A stretch of 32,304 nucleotides of DNA, taken from Betaproteobacteria bacterium (GTDB taxonomy: Bacteria; Pseudomonadota; Gammaproteobacteria; Burkholderiales; SHXO01). Each line of letters begins with the position of its first letter. Positions within the stretch are counted from its first letter, which is position 1. The position numbers and the translations under genes are program-made. Where the stretch lies: contig SHXO01000030.1 of assembly GCA_009693245.1 (NCBI GenBank), forward strand, positions 1 to 32,304. The letters are read 5' to 3'. Positions 1 to 8,225 of this stretch are shown piece by piece. The notes below the pieces were generated by a model, which was not told the origin of the DNA, made no database searches, and was given only the letters and a program-made list of their open reading frames with translations.

Positions 1-32
1 GCGGTGCCAGGGGAAGGGGCGAACGATTCTAG

Positions 33-69
33 TGCATGGTTTTGGTGCGCCGCTACGGGATCGCACCAA
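33..69. promoter_or_regulatory. NtrC-like enhancer site and adjoining inverted repeat
   Basis: Positions 33-49 fit the NtrC palindrome TGCACC-N5-GGTGCA: the left half reads TGCA then two mismatches, and the right half reads GGTGC then one mismatch. The right half also belongs to a perfect 8-bp inverted repeat, TTGGTGCG (42-49) and CGCACCAA (62-69), with a 12-nt spacer. NtrC sites commonly lie a few hundred bases upstream of sigma-54 promoters of urea and amide genes, and this one is about 370 bp before urtA. The match is seen; binding is inferred. Confidence 0.4.
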
Positions 70-343
70 CTTCGAGCCGGTTCTTGCCAAGAGCCCAAGA
101 AGGACTATTGCGCCGCCGCAAAAATATTATTGGGTTGCCCATTGACGGCAGCGAAATTCAAGGCGCACAATATTTTCACCACAGAGAATCGGCGGCGAAG
201 GGGCCGCCACGATAAGCGCCATGACAAGTGGCGGCAGGATTCCTGGGGGGGAGAGCAAGCGGGCGGATGGTATTTTCCGTCCCGCACCGAGAAGGCGTGC
301 CGACAACGATGTCAGCGCGCGGGAGGCAAGGAAGCCCACTGGC

Positions 344-374
344 TGGCAAGCGCCGGGCCGTGGGCTTTTATAAT
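344..374 (+). promoter_or_regulatory. Candidate urtA promoter (sigma-54-like, or TATAAT-type)
   Basis: Positions 344-358 read TGGCAAG-N4-GGGC, which keeps the GG and GC dinucleotides of the -24/-12 class at the required 10-nt spacing; the -12 element is poor (GGGC instead of TTGC). Directly downstream, 369-374 is a perfect TATAAT, but the best upstream partner (TGGCAA, 344-349) is weak and 19 nt away. Either factor could start the urtA transcript around 370-385. Apart from this and the NtrC-like site, I see nothing convincing in 1-422; the open frame that covers it runs into urtA and is not gene-like. Confidence 0.3.
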
Positions 375-422
375 TTTCGCGCACGCACGCCTGAACCTAA
401 ACGACAGGAAAGGGAATAGCAC

Positions 423-1613
423 ATGAGTAATACCGATAGACGAGGCTTTATCAAGGCCACTGCCGCAACGGCGGCGGCCAGTGCCATCGCGGCGCCGTAT
501 ATTTGGCCGAAGGGCGCGCAGGCCGCTGGCACCGTGAAGATGGGGATTCTGCATTCATTGACGGGCACCATCGCCATCGCGGAGAAATCCGTGGTGGACG
601 CGGAGATGCTGGCTGTTGAAGAAATCAACGCCGCTGGCGGCGTGATGGGACAGAAGATCGAAGCCGTGGTGGAAGACGGTGCCAGCGATTGGCCCACCTT
701 CGCGGAAAAAGCGCGCAAGCTGATCGAGAAAGACAAGGTCGCGGCGGTGATGGGTTGCTACACCTCCGCCTCTCGCAAAGCGGTCCTACCGGTCTTCGAA
801 AAACTCAAGGGTCTGCTCTATTACCCAACCTACTACGAAGGCTTGGAGCGCTCGGAGAACATCATGTACACGGCTCAAGAAGCCACTCAGTCCGTCATTG
901 CCGCCATGGATTGGCTGGCGAAGAACAAGGGCAAGAGCTTTTACATGATCGGCTCCGACTACATTTGGCCGCGTACCACCATCAAGATCGCCAAGGCAAC
1001 GCTGGGCCGTTTGGGCGGCAAGCTCGCCGGTGAAGGTTACTACCCCTTGGGCCATATCGAGTTCTCCTCCGAGATCAACAAGATCAAGGCAGCCAAGCCC
1101 GATGTCATTCTGAACTGCGTGGTGGGCGGCTCCAACGTCGCGTTTTTCAAACAACTCAACGCGGCCGGAATCACCGGGAAGAACCAAGCAATTCTCTCGC
1201 TGGCTGTGTCCGAAGAAGAAGTTTCCGGTATCGGCGCCGAGAACGCGGCGGGTACTCTCACTTGCATGAGTTACTTCCAGAGCCTGAAGAATCCCGCGAA
1301 CGAGAAGTTCGTCAAGGCCTTCAAGGCCAAGTACGGCGCCAACCGCGTGACCGGCGACACGCTAAATTGCGGCTATAACTCCGTGTATCTGTGGAAATTG
1401 GCGGCGGAAAAAGCGAAGAGCTTCGAGGTCGCGAAAGTCGTCGCGGCTTCCTCCGACCTGCAATTCGATTCTCCGGAAGGAAAGATCAAGTTCCATAAAG
1501 ACAACCATCACCTGTGGAAGCACGCCCGCATCGGCACCTTCCGCCCCGATGGCCAAGTGGACATGGTCTACGAATCCGCATTGATCGAGCCCAACCCCTT
1601 CCCCAAACTCTAA
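423..1613 (+). CDS. urtA: Urea/short-chain amide ABC transporter, substrate-binding protein
   Basis: Periplasmic binding protein of a branched-chain-amino-acid-type (HAAT) ABC transporter. It captures urea, or by analogy with the FmdD subgroup short amides, and delivers it to the UrtBC permeases. The 396-residue product has a twin-arginine signal (DRRGFIK, residues 5-11), an Ala-rich hydrophobic stretch and likely cleavage after AQA near residue 34, followed by a type-I periplasmic binding fold opening with VKMGILHSLTG. Residues DGASDWPTFAEKARKL and the YYPTYYEGLE stretch are typical of UrtA. A purine-rich ribosome site (AGGAAAGGG) lies just before the ATG. It is the first gene of the urt cluster and is followed by a hairpin before urtB. 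The family call is secure; whether urea or amides are preferred cannot be read from the sequence. Confidence 0.93.
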   Translation: MSNTDRRGFIKATAATAAASAIAAPYIWPKGAQAAGTVKMGILHSLTGTIAIAEKSVVDAEMLAVEEINAAGGVMGQKIEAVVEDGASDWPTFAEKARKLIEKDKVAAVMGCYTSASRKAVLPVFEKLKGLLYYPTYYEGLERSENIMYTAQEATQSVIAAMDWLAKNKGKSFYMIGSDYIWPRTTIKIAKATLGRLGGKLAGEGYYPLGHIEFSSEINKIKAAKPDVILNCVVGGSNVAFFKQLNAAGITGKNQAILSLAVSEEEVSGIGAENAAGTLTCMSYFQSLKNPANEKFVKAFKAKYGANRVTGDTLNCGYNSVYLWKLAAEKAKSFEVAKVVAASSDLQFDSPEGKIKFHKDNHHLWKHARIGTFRPDGQVDMVYESALIEPNPFPKL

Positions 1614-1627
1614 GCGGCGTAGCGGGA

Positions 1628-1653
1628 CCGGATAAGCCTCGCGGCTTATCCGG
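1628..1653 (+). other. Intergenic hairpin between urtA and urtB
   Basis: A perfect 11-bp inverted repeat, CCGGATAAGCC and GGCTTATCCGG, flanks a TCGC tetraloop. No T-tract follows, so it is unlikely to be a strong intrinsic terminator. Hairpins after binding-protein genes often stabilise the upstream message or attenuate read-through, giving more binding protein than permease. That role is inferred. Confidence 0.6.
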
Positions 1654-1692
1654 CGTGGTCGCATCATCCCTTTCAACCATTCCGCCTGAGTT

Positions 1693-2595
1693 ATGAATTT
1701 CGATATGCTCGCCATGCAGGCCTTCACCGGGCTGAGCGTATTCACCATTCTGATGTTGATGGCGCTGGGATTGGCCATCGTGTTTGGCCTGATGGGCGTG
1801 ATCAACATGGCTCATGGCGAGTTGATGGCCATGGGTGCCTACACCACCTACGGAACGGCTGTCCTGTTCGAGACTTATTTCCCCCGCTTCATGGACGCGT
1901 ACTTCGTGGTGGGAATCGTCTTCGCCTTCTGCATCACCTTCGTGTTTGGTTTTTTACTGGAACGCGGCCTCATCCAGTTCCTCTACAAGAGGCCGCTCGA
2001 TACCATGCTGGCGACTTGGGGTTTGAGCCTCATCTTGCAGCAGATCTACCGGCAGTTCATCAACGCGAAGGAGGTGGAAGTCCCCACGGTGTCATGGTTG
2101 CAAGGGACATGGCAAGCCACAGAAACCGTTTCATTTCCCCTTAGCCGGATATTCATCATCGGCTTGGCCGTGGTCACCGGGGCCGCCGTCTACATGTTGC
2201 TATACAAGACCCGGTGGGGACTTCGCATCCGCGCCGTGACGCAGAACCGTTCCATAAGCGGGGCCGTGGGCATCAACACCACGAAAGTCGACGCCTTCAC
2301 TTTTGCCCTGGGTTGCGGGCTTGCCGGCATCGCCGGCAGTTCCTTCACCATGCTCGCCTCCACCGGACCGGTCACCGGGCAGGCTTACATCGTCGATACC
2401 TTCATCGTCGTCGTATTCGGAGGCGTGGAAAGCTTGTTGGGCACTATCGCCTCGGCCTTCATCATGGGGCAAATGCAGTCCTGGTTCGAATACTTCATGA
2501 GCGGTTCCATGGCGCGAGCCAGCATCTTGTTGCTGGTGATCGTGGTGCTGTATTTCAGGCCGAACGGATTGTTCGCCACCAAGGTGAGGCGCTGA
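1693..2595 (+). CDS. urtB: Urea/amide ABC transporter permease UrtB
   Basis: Integral membrane permease of the LivH type, forming the inner-membrane channel with UrtC. The 300-residue product has about eight hydrophobic segments and the family signature GVINMAHGE near residues 35-43. The VVFGGVESLLGTIASAF region and the ending FRPNGLF are typical of LivH/UrtB. It is the short form: many proteobacterial UrtB proteins carry a long N-terminal extension that is absent here. It overlaps urtC by one base (TGATG), indicating translational coupling. The ATG at 1693 is preceded by CCTGAGTT, a weak ribosome site. The short form and the amidase next door leave open that this is an FmdE-like amide permease. 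Confidence 0.92.
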   Translation: MNFDMLAMQAFTGLSVFTILMLMALGLAIVFGLMGVINMAHGELMAMGAYTTYGTAVLFETYFPRFMDAYFVVGIVFAFCITFVFGFLLERGLIQFLYKRPLDTMLATWGLSLILQQIYRQFINAKEVEVPTVSWLQGTWQATETVSFPLSRIFIIGLAVVTGAAVYMLLYKTRWGLRIRAVTQNRSISGAVGINTTKVDAFTFALGCGLAGIAGSSFTMLASTGPVTGQAYIVDTFIVVVFGGVESLLGTIASAFIMGQMQSWFEYFMSGSMARASILLLVIVVLYFRPNGLFATKVRR

Positions 2596-3728
2596 TGGCG
2601 AACAGGGACCTCTGGGGTCTGCTCAGCCGTTACGGCGTGGTCTTGCTGGCCATTCTCATTCTTCTGGTTCTGCCGCTCTCGTTGGGCATTTTTCGCTTGG
2701 GTTTGCTCGCCAAGTATTTGTCGCTAGCTTTTTGCGCCGTGGGCATCGTATTGATATGGGGATACGGCGGCATCTTGAGTTTGGGCCAGGGTGTGTTTTT
2801 TGGCCTGGGCAGTTACATGATGGCCATGTTCCTGAAACTCGAGCGCGCGGCGGAGGCGGATTCGTCCACCTCCGCGCTATCGACCTTCTTTGGGCAAGCG
2901 GGGCTTCCCGATTTCATGTCGTGGAACAGCGTGGAAGCCTTGCCGTGGTGGTGGGAGCCCTTCCATCACGTCTGGTTCACCATCACCGCCATCCTGATTT
3001 TGCCGCCGCTGCTCGCTTTCATCTTGGCCTACGTCAACTTCCGCAGGCGGGTGGGAGAGGTGTATTTCTCCATCATCACGCTCTCGCTCTCGGCGATCAT
3101 GGCCATCGTCATCGTCGGCCAGCAAGGTTACACGGGAGGCATCAACGGTATCACCGATTTCAAGACCTTCATGGGCATCGATCTCGATCAAGACAACGCG
3201 AAGATCGTCATGTACTACATCACCGCGGGCCTTCTCATCGCGTGCGTGCTGGTGGGCCAATTCATCTTGCGCAGCCGCTTGGGAAAAGTGCTGGTGGCCA
3301 TACGCGACCGCGAAGACCGCGTGCGGTTCTCGGGTTACGACCCCGCCTTGTTCAAGGCCTTCATATTCGCCGTGGCGGCGCTGTTCTCCTCCATCGGCGG
3401 CGCCATGTTCACCATGCAAATTGGGCTGGCTTCGCCCTCGCTGGTGGGCATCGTGCCCTCCATCGAAATGGTGATCTACGCCGCCGTGGGCGGGCGCTTG
3501 TCCTTGGTCGGTGCCGTCTACGGTTCCCTGCTCGTGGGCTACGGCAAAACGTTTTTCTCCGAGAACTTCGTGCAGTACTGGCTCTACATGATCGGAGCGC
3601 TGTTCATCGTGATCGTGATGTTCTTGCCGGGAGGATTGGCAAGCCTGATGGAAAAACTGCGCCCGGGGAAATCCGCCAAGAATGCTCAAGCGCCGATCGC
3701 CAATGAATTGAAACCGGAGACGAGATGA
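2595..3728 (+). CDS. urtC: Urea/amide ABC transporter permease UrtC
   Basis: Second permease subunit (LivM type), 377 residues. I start at the ATG at 2595, which overlaps the urtB stop; longer readings of the frame only cross urtB. There are multiple membrane segments, beginning with residues 13-60, and the signature GYGGILSLGQG near residues 56-66. The QGYTGGINGITDFKTF stretch is characteristic of UrtC, and the loop RSRLGKVLVAIRDRE is the usual EAA-like contact with the ATPases. The tail is hydrophilic. It overlaps urtD by four bases (ATGA), so urtBCD should be translated in step. Confidence 0.93.
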   Translation: MANRDLWGLLSRYGVVLLAILILLVLPLSLGIFRLGLLAKYLSLAFCAVGIVLIWGYGGILSLGQGVFFGLGSYMMAMFLKLERAAEADSSTSALSTFFGQAGLPDFMSWNSVEALPWWWEPFHHVWFTITAILILPPLLAFILAYVNFRRRVGEVYFSIITLSLSAIMAIVIVGQQGYTGGINGITDFKTFMGIDLDQDNAKIVMYYITAGLLIACVLVGQFILRSRLGKVLVAIRDREDRVRFSGYDPALFKAFIFAVAALFSSIGGAMFTMQIGLASPSLVGIVPSIEMVIYAAVGGRLSLVGAVYGSLLVGYGKTFFSENFVQYWLYMIGALFIVIVMFLPGGLASLMEKLRPGKSAKNAQAPIANELKPETR

Positions 3729-4462
3729 CCATGGAAATTCTCTCCGTCTCCGATCTCACCGTGTCCTTCGATGGCTTCAAGGCCGTGGATAACCTGAGCC
3801 TGCGCGTGGAGAAGGACGAATTGCGCTGCGTGATCGGCCCCAACGGCGCGGGAAAGACGACGCTGTTGGACATGATCTGTGGCAAAACCAAGCCCTCCCA
3901 TGGGTCCATCAAGTTCAAGGATCTGGATTTGACCGGCATGATCGAATACCAGATCACGCGCGCGGGCGTGGGCCGTAAGTTCCAAACACCTTCCACCTAT
4001 GAAGATCTGGCGGTCTTCGAGAACCTGGAAATCTCCTACCCCGGCCAGCGCGGAGTATTCAGCTCGCTGTTATTCAAGCGCACTTCGCTGATCTCGGACA
4101 AGATCGCCGCCGTGGCGAAACAAATTTTTCTCGAGGATTCCCTCGGTATCAAGGCAGGTCTGTTGTCCCACGGGCAGAAACAGTGGCTGGAGATCGGCAT
4201 GTTGCTCATGCAAGATCCAGAGTTGCTGCTATTGGACGAACCCGTGGCCGGCATGAGCGCGCGCGAGCGCGAACAAACCGCCGAGATGCTCACGGGCATC
4301 TCCAAGGGGCGCTCCACCGTGGTGATCGAGCACGACATGGCGTTCGTGCGCATGATCGCCCACAAGGTTACGGTACTGCACCAGGGAAAAATGCTGGCCG
4401 AAGGCAGCATGGACCAGGTGCAAAACGACGAGCGGGTGATCGAAGTGTATCTGGGCCATTGA
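3725..4462 (+). CDS. urtD: Urea/amide ABC transporter ATPase UrtD
   Basis: Cytoplasmic ATP-binding subunit of the LivG type, 245 residues. The Walker A motif GPNGAGKTT is near residues 38-46, the signature LSHGQKQWLEIGM near 149-161 (LSHGQ replaces the usual LSGGQ, as in UrtD proteins), Walker B LLLLDEP near 168-174, and the H-loop histidine is in VIEHDM. GRKFQTPSTYEDLAVFENL is also typical of UrtD. The start used overlaps the urtC stop (ATGA); a second ATG six bases downstream is an alternative. It pairs with UrtE to energise import. Confidence 0.94.
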   Translation: MTMEILSVSDLTVSFDGFKAVDNLSLRVEKDELRCVIGPNGAGKTTLLDMICGKTKPSHGSIKFKDLDLTGMIEYQITRAGVGRKFQTPSTYEDLAVFENLEISYPGQRGVFSSLLFKRTSLISDKIAAVAKQIFLEDSLGIKAGLLSHGQKQWLEIGMLLMQDPELLLLDEPVAGMSAREREQTAEMLTGISKGRSTVVIEHDMAFVRMIAHKVTVLHQGKMLAEGSMDQVQNDERVIEVYLGH

Positions 4463-4464
4463 TC

Positions 4465-5154
4465 ATGCTCACCGTGGACAATCTGCACGTTTCCTACGGC
4501 GACAGCCCGGTCATACGCGGCATCGGCTTCAAGATCGGCGACGGCGAAACCGTGGCGGTCATGGGCCGCAACGGCATGGGCAAGACCACATTGCTCAAGA
4601 GTTTGATCGGGCTGCTGCCCGCGCGTAGCGGGCGCATCGCCCTCAACGGCACCGAATTGAGCGCGCGGAAAAGTTACGAGCGAGTGGCGGCGGGCTTGGG
4701 ATTCGTGCCCCAGGGCCGGATGATTTTTCCTTACCTCACCGTGGAGGAGAACATCCTCTGCGGCATGGAGACCGTTGGGCACAAGAATATACCCGGTTAC
4801 ATCTACGACGTTTTCCCGGTTCTGGGCGAGATGAAAAGCCGCAAGGGCGGCAATCTATCCGGCGGGCAGCAGCAACAACTGGCCATCGCGCGCGCCTTGG
4901 TAAGCGAACCCAAGGTGCTCATCTTGGATGAGCCCACGGAAGGCATTCAACCGTCCATCATCAAGGACATCGCCAAGGCACTGAACAATCTCAAGGCCGA
5001 AAGAAAATTCTCGTTGCTCGTGTCCGAGCAAGTGTTGAGCTTCACCATGGAGATCGCCAACCGTTTTCTCATCATGGAGAAGGGCGAGTTCGTATACGAG
5101 GAATCAAGGGATAGAGTGGACGAGGCCAAGATCCACAGTTACTTGACGATTTGA
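4465..5154 (+). CDS. urtE: Urea/amide ABC transporter ATPase UrtE
   Basis: Second ATPase, LivF type, 229 residues. The ATG at 4465 lies two bases after the urtD stop; upstream open frame only crosses urtD. Walker A is MGRNGMGKTT near residues 33-42, the signature LSGGQQQQLAIARAL near 130-144, and Walker B VLILDEPTEGIQPSII near 151-166. The EGIQPSI motif and the FVPQGRMIFPYLTVEENI stretch match UrtE. It is the last transporter gene; a GC-rich hairpin follows before amiE, so the transporter and enzyme genes may be only partly co-transcribed. Confidence 0.94.
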   Translation: MLTVDNLHVSYGDSPVIRGIGFKIGDGETVAVMGRNGMGKTTLLKSLIGLLPARSGRIALNGTELSARKSYERVAAGLGFVPQGRMIFPYLTVEENILCGMETVGHKNIPGYIYDVFPVLGEMKSRKGGNLSGGQQQQLAIARALVSEPKVLILDEPTEGIQPSIIKDIAKALNNLKAERKFSLLVSEQVLSFTMEIANRFLIMEKGEFVYEESRDRVDEAKIHSYLTI

Positions 5155-5178
5155 ACGTCAGGGGGCGTTCGCAAGAAA

Positions 5179-5212
5179 CCCCGCCACTGGGCCTAAGCGC
5201 GCTGTGGCGGGG
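5179..5212 (+). other. Stem-loop between urtE and amiE
   Basis: A perfect 9-bp inverted repeat, CCCCGCCAC (5179-5187) and GTGGCGGGG (5204-5212), encloses a 16-nt loop. No U-tract follows. It could be an attenuator or processing site separating transporter from amidase. I found no convincing promoter in the remaining 88 bp before amiE. Confidence 0.5.
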
Positions 5213-5300
5213 ATGGGAAGAGCTAGGCGCCAGCGCCGCATGAAACGTTACGCGGTACGCGCCCGGTATTTTGCAGCACCTAGTTAAAGGAGACCTGGAA

Positions 5301-6341
5301 ATGCTTCACGGCGATATTTCAAGCAGTAACGATACCGTTGGCGTCGCGGTAGTCAACTACAAGATGCCCCGGCTACACACCAAGAAAGAAGTATTGGACA
5401 ACGCGCGCAAGATCGGCGAAATGCTGGAGGGCATGAAGACCGGGCTGCCGGGGATGGATCTGGTGATCTTCCCCGAGTACAGCACCCACGGCATCATGTA
5501 CGACAGCAAGGAGATGTACGAGACCGCCTCCCAAGTGCCCGGCGAGGAAACCGACATTTTCGCCGCGGCCTGCCGCCGCGCCAACGTGTGGGGCGTGTTC
5601 TCCCTGACCGGCGAGCGCCACGAAGAGCATCCACACAAGGCGCCTTACAACACGCTCATCCTCATGAACAACAAGGGCGAGATCGTGCAGAAGTACCGCA
5701 AGATCATGCCGTGGGTGCCCATCGAGGGTTGGTATCCCGGTAACTGCACCTACGTCTCCGAAGGTCCCAAGGGCATGAAGATGAGTTTGATCATCTGCGA
5801 CGACGGCAACTACCCCGAGATCTGGCGCGATTGCGCCATGAAGGGCGCCGAACTCATCATCCGCTGCCAAGGCTACATGTACCCGGCCAAGGAGCAGCAG
5901 ATCATCATGGCCAAGGCCATGGCGTGGGCCAACAACAGCTATGTGGCAGTGGCCAATGCCGCCGGCTTCGACGGCGTGTACTCCTACTTCGGACACTCCT
6001 CCATCATCGGGTTCGACGGCAGAACCCTGGGCGAATGCGGAACCGAGGAGATGGGCATTCAGTACGCCGCGCTCTCCAAGAGTTTGATCCGGGACGCGAG
6101 GAAGAACATGCAGTCGGAGAACCACCTGTTCAAGCTCGTGCACCGCGGCTATACCGGTAAGATCAACTCCCGCGAAGGAGCCGAAGGCGTGGCGGCGTGT
6201 CCTTACGATTTCTACAAGAAATGGATCACCGACCCCGAGGGCACCAAGAAGATGGTGGAAGCCATCACGCGGCCCACGGCCGGAACCGAGGAGTGCCCCA
6301 TCCCTGGTATTCCCAATCCCAAAACCACCACGCATGCATAA
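5301..6341 (+). CDS. amiE: Aliphatic amidase (acylamide amidohydrolase)
   Basis: Cytoplasmic nitrilase-superfamily enzyme that hydrolyses short aliphatic amides such as acetamide and propionamide to the acid and ammonia. Starting at the ATG at 5301, after the ribosome site AAAGGAGA, the product is 346 residues, the same length as Pseudomonas aeruginosa AmiE. It begins [14 protein letters not shown], closely matching that protein. The catalytic residues are in place: Glu59 (FPEYS), Lys134 (KYRKIMPW), Glu142 (IEGWYPG) and Cys166 ([11 protein letters not shown]). I reject an upstream ATG ten codons earlier because it lacks a ribosome site and family similarity. No amiR/amiC regulator or amiS channel is adjacent; the urt transporter probably supplies substrate. 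Formamidase is the nearest alternative, but the start and length favour AmiE. Confidence 0.95.
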   Translation: MLHGDISSSNDTVGVAVVNYKMPRLHTKKEVLDNARKIGEMLEGMKTGLPGMDLVIFPEYSTHGIMYDSKEMYETASQVPGEETDIFAAACRRANVWGVFSLTGERHEEHPHKAPYNTLILMNNKGEIVQKYRKIMPWVPIEGWYPGNCTYVSEGPKGMKMSLIICDDGNYPEIWRDCAMKGAELIIRCQGYMYPAKEQQIIMAKAMAWANNSYVAVANAAGFDGVYSYFGHSSIIGFDGRTLGECGTEEMGIQYAALSKSLIRDARKNMQSENHLFKLVHRGYTGKINSREGAEGVAACPYDFYKKWITDPEGTKKMVEAITRPTAGTEECPIPGIPNPKTTTHA

Positions 6342-6361
6342 AAGTTATTAGCAACATAGGG

Positions 6362-6380
6362 GCACTCCCTCGCGGAGTGC
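6362..6380 (+). other. Small hairpin before ureE
   Basis: GCACTCC and GGAGTGC form a perfect 7-bp stem around a 5-nt loop in the 49-bp gap between amiE and ureE. The following bases (ACCATTTCCC) include only a short T-run, so full termination is unlikely. It ends ten bases before the ureE start and could modulate ureE translation. Confidence 0.4.
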
Positions 6381-6390
6381 ACCATTTCCC

Positions 6391-6840
6391 ATGCTTAAGC
6401 TAGAACAAATAGTGGGCGATGCCAACGATCACGATTTATCGCATCGTTTGCACCACCTTGAGCACGACGGCGCGGTGGAATTCATCACGCTCAGCCGTGC
6501 CGATACTCAGCGCCACCGTCTGAGGGTTAGCACGGACCGGGGCACCGAGTGCGCCGTCATCGTTCCGCGCGACCAGCATCTTTTCGATGGGGCGGTCATG
6601 CTTCTGGAGGCAAAGCGCGCCGTGGTGGTGCGAGTGGAAGCTAGCCAGTGGCTGCGCTTTGTTCCGCGCGATGTGCATAGCGCGCTGGAACTGGGATGCT
6701 TCGCGGGCAATCTGCATTGGCGCGTCAGATTCGACCATGGCGTGCTGCTCGTCGCCGTGGAGAACGATCTCGATTATTACCTTCAGCGCTTGCATCACTT
6801 CCTGGAAGACGGCCGTGCCGTTCGGGCGAGCGATGCATAG
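6391..6840 (+). CDS. ureE: Urease accessory protein UreE (nickel chaperone)
   Basis: UreE binds nickel and passes it through the UreG complex to apo-urease. The 149-residue product has the N-terminal peptide-binding half with HRLRVSTDRGTECAVIVPRD and a C-terminal metal-binding half with GCFAGNLHWRVRF; the histidine in GNLHW is the conserved interface metal ligand. The C-terminus (RAVRASDA) lacks the His-rich tail of Klebsiella-type UreE, so nickel storage is probably small. It is the first urease gene here and overlaps ureF by eight bases. Placing ureE and ureF before the structural genes is unusual. Confidence 0.9.
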   Translation: MLKLEQIVGDANDHDLSHRLHHLEHDGAVEFITLSRADTQRHRLRVSTDRGTECAVIVPRDQHLFDGAVMLLEAKRAVVVRVEASQWLRFVPRDVHSALELGCFAGNLHWRVRFDHGVLLVAVENDLDYYLQRLHHFLEDGRAVRASDA

Positions 6841-7513
6841 CGCCGAGCAATTGCTGGCATCGCTGCAGCACGCGGATAGTTTTTTCCCGGCCGGCGGTAT
6901 CGCCTTCTCCTGGGGGGTGGAAACCCTGGTGAACGATGCGTGTATCCGCACGCCTGGGGATCTTGCGCGGAGCCTGGCGGGCCAACTCGAGCAGCGCTGG
7001 AATCATCTGGACCGCGCTTTCCTCGCGCAAGCTTATCGTTGCTCGGAAGATCCGCGCGCCCTCATGGATCTTGACCACGAATTGGAAGCCATGCTGCTCG
7101 CGCGCGAAGCGCGCGAGGGCTCGCGCCGCGCGGGAACCTCTCTCCTTCTCGTGCATGAAAAGATCGGTACACCAGGCGCGGCGCATTACCGGGCGCTCGT
7201 GAACGATGGCCAAGCGCTCGGCCACCTTCCCATCGTGCAAGCCCTGGTATGGAAGGCCGTGGGAATGGCGCAGGCGACCGTGGAATCGGTTTCCGCCTAT
7301 GCGTTGTGCGTGGGGATGATTGGTGCCTCCTTGCGCTTGGGCGTCATCGGCCATCTGGCGGGGCAGCAGATCATGACGGAAGTGCGTCCGCGAATGGCGC
7401 GTATGTTGGAGAAGCCCGCGGCCGCCATCGCGCAGGCGCAGTCCTTCGCGCCTGGCGCCGAGATCGCCATGATGCGGCACGAAGTGCAGGCCAGCAGATT
7501 ATTCGCCAATTGA
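6833..7513 (+). CDS. ureF: Urease accessory protein UreF
   Basis: UreF bridges UreD and UreG in the urease activation complex and helps gate nickel delivery. The start at 6833 (ATG CAT AGC) overlaps the end of ureE; upstream extension would only read ureE out of frame. The product is 226 residues, normal for UreF, with the N-terminal family motif DSFFPAGGIAFSWGVE, a mostly helical body, and the C-terminal segment SLRLGVIGHLAGQQIM followed by the charged region near PRMARMLE. It ends 15 bases before ureAB. Confidence 0.9.
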   Translation: MHSAEQLLASLQHADSFFPAGGIAFSWGVETLVNDACIRTPGDLARSLAGQLEQRWNHLDRAFLAQAYRCSEDPRALMDLDHELEAMLLAREAREGSRRAGTSLLLVHEKIGTPGAAHYRALVNDGQALGHLPIVQALVWKAVGMAQATVESVSAYALCVGMIGASLRLGVIGHLAGQQIMTEVRPRMARMLEKPAAAIAQAQSFAPGAEIAMMRHEVQASRLFAN

Positions 7514-7514
7514 G

Positions 7515-7524
7515 AGGAGGAGGT
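7515..7524 (+). promoter_or_regulatory. Strong ribosome-binding site of ureAB
   Basis: AGGAGGAGGT, nearly a complete anti-16S match, lies four bases before the ATG at 7529. It fixes that start and is the strongest ribosome site of the urease genes, consistent with a need for large amounts of structural subunit relative to the accessory proteins. Confidence 0.75.
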
Positions 7525-7528
7525 ACGG

Positions 7529-8224
7529 ATGTTGTTGACGCCAACAGAAATGGAGCGGCTCACCGTCTACGTGGCCGCGGAGATGGCGCGCAAGCGCAAG
7601 GCCAAGGGCCTCAGGCTCAATTATCCCGAAGCCACGGCCTATATCGCCGACGAAATACTCGAAGGCGCGCGCGAGGGTAGGTCCGTCGCCCAACTCATCA
7701 GCTTTGGTTCCACTTTGCTCAGCACCGACGATGTGATGCCGGGCGTGGCGGAACTCATGCCTGTCCTGCAAGTGGAAGGAACTTTTCCCGACGGCACCAA
7801 ACTCGTTACCGTGCATGAGCCCATTCGCCCCGGAAAGCAACCATTGATTCCAGCGCATTCCCCCGGCGAGATCATCGCCGCGGAAGGCGATATCGAAATC
7901 AACGCGGGGCGGCGTAAGGCCACTCTCACGGCCATGAACACTGGCGACCGCCCCATACAAATCGGCAGTCACTTCCATTTCTTCGAGGTGAACAAGGCCA
8001 TGCAGTTCGACCGCGAGAAAGCCTTTGGCATGCATTTGGATATCGCGGCTGGTACCGCGGTGCGATTCGAGCCAGGTGCCAGCAAGGAAGTCACGTTGGT
8101 GGAATTTGGCGGCACCGGAGAAATCTTCGGTTTGAACAGTCTCACCAATGGATCGACCCGCGACGATGCGCGCAAGGCCGAGGCTTTGCGCAAAGCCAGG
8201 GATCTTGGCTTCAAGGGAGCATGA
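7529..8224 (+). CDS. ureAB: Urease fused gamma/beta subunit (UreA-UreB)
   Basis: Structural subunit of nickel urease combining gamma and beta chains in one 231-residue polypeptide, as in Helicobacter UreA and some actinobacterial and proteobacterial ureases. Residues 1 to about 99 are UreA-like ([27 protein letters not shown]-type segment [17 protein letters not shown], ending VTVHEPI). Residues from about 105 are UreB-like ([45 protein letters not shown]). There is no stop or frameshift at the joint. The tail [17 protein letters not shown] resembles the C-terminal helix of other fused or beta subunits. The stop is one base before the ureC start. Confidence 0.93.
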   Translation: MLLTPTEMERLTVYVAAEMARKRKAKGLRLNYPEATAYIADEILEGAREGRSVAQLISFGSTLLSTDDVMPGVAELMPVLQVEGTFPDGTKLVTVHEPIRPGKQPLIPAHSPGEIIAAEGDIEINAGRRKATLTAMNTGDRPIQIGSHFHFFEVNKAMQFDREKAFGMHLDIAAGTAVRFEPGASKEVTLVEFGGTGEIFGLNSLTNGSTRDDARKAEALRKARDLGFKGA

Positions 8225-8225
8225 C

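Noticed and set aside
4-426. 140-residue open frame over the urtA leader
   Set aside because: It overlaps the urtA start, has no ribosome site and no protein-like pattern. The region is better explained as regulatory DNA.
5221-5240. Possible sigma-54 promoter before amiE (AGGCGCC-N-CCGC spacing)
   Set aside because: GG and GC fall at the right spacing, but only about half of the -24 element and one end of the -12 element match. Too weak to call.
5373-6335. 320-residue antisense frame opposite amiE (and similar long antisense frames opposite ureC, urtC and cbbO)
   Set aside because: These mirror the codon structure of GC-rich genes on the other strand, are rich in His/Arg/Gly low-complexity runs, and lack family motifs.
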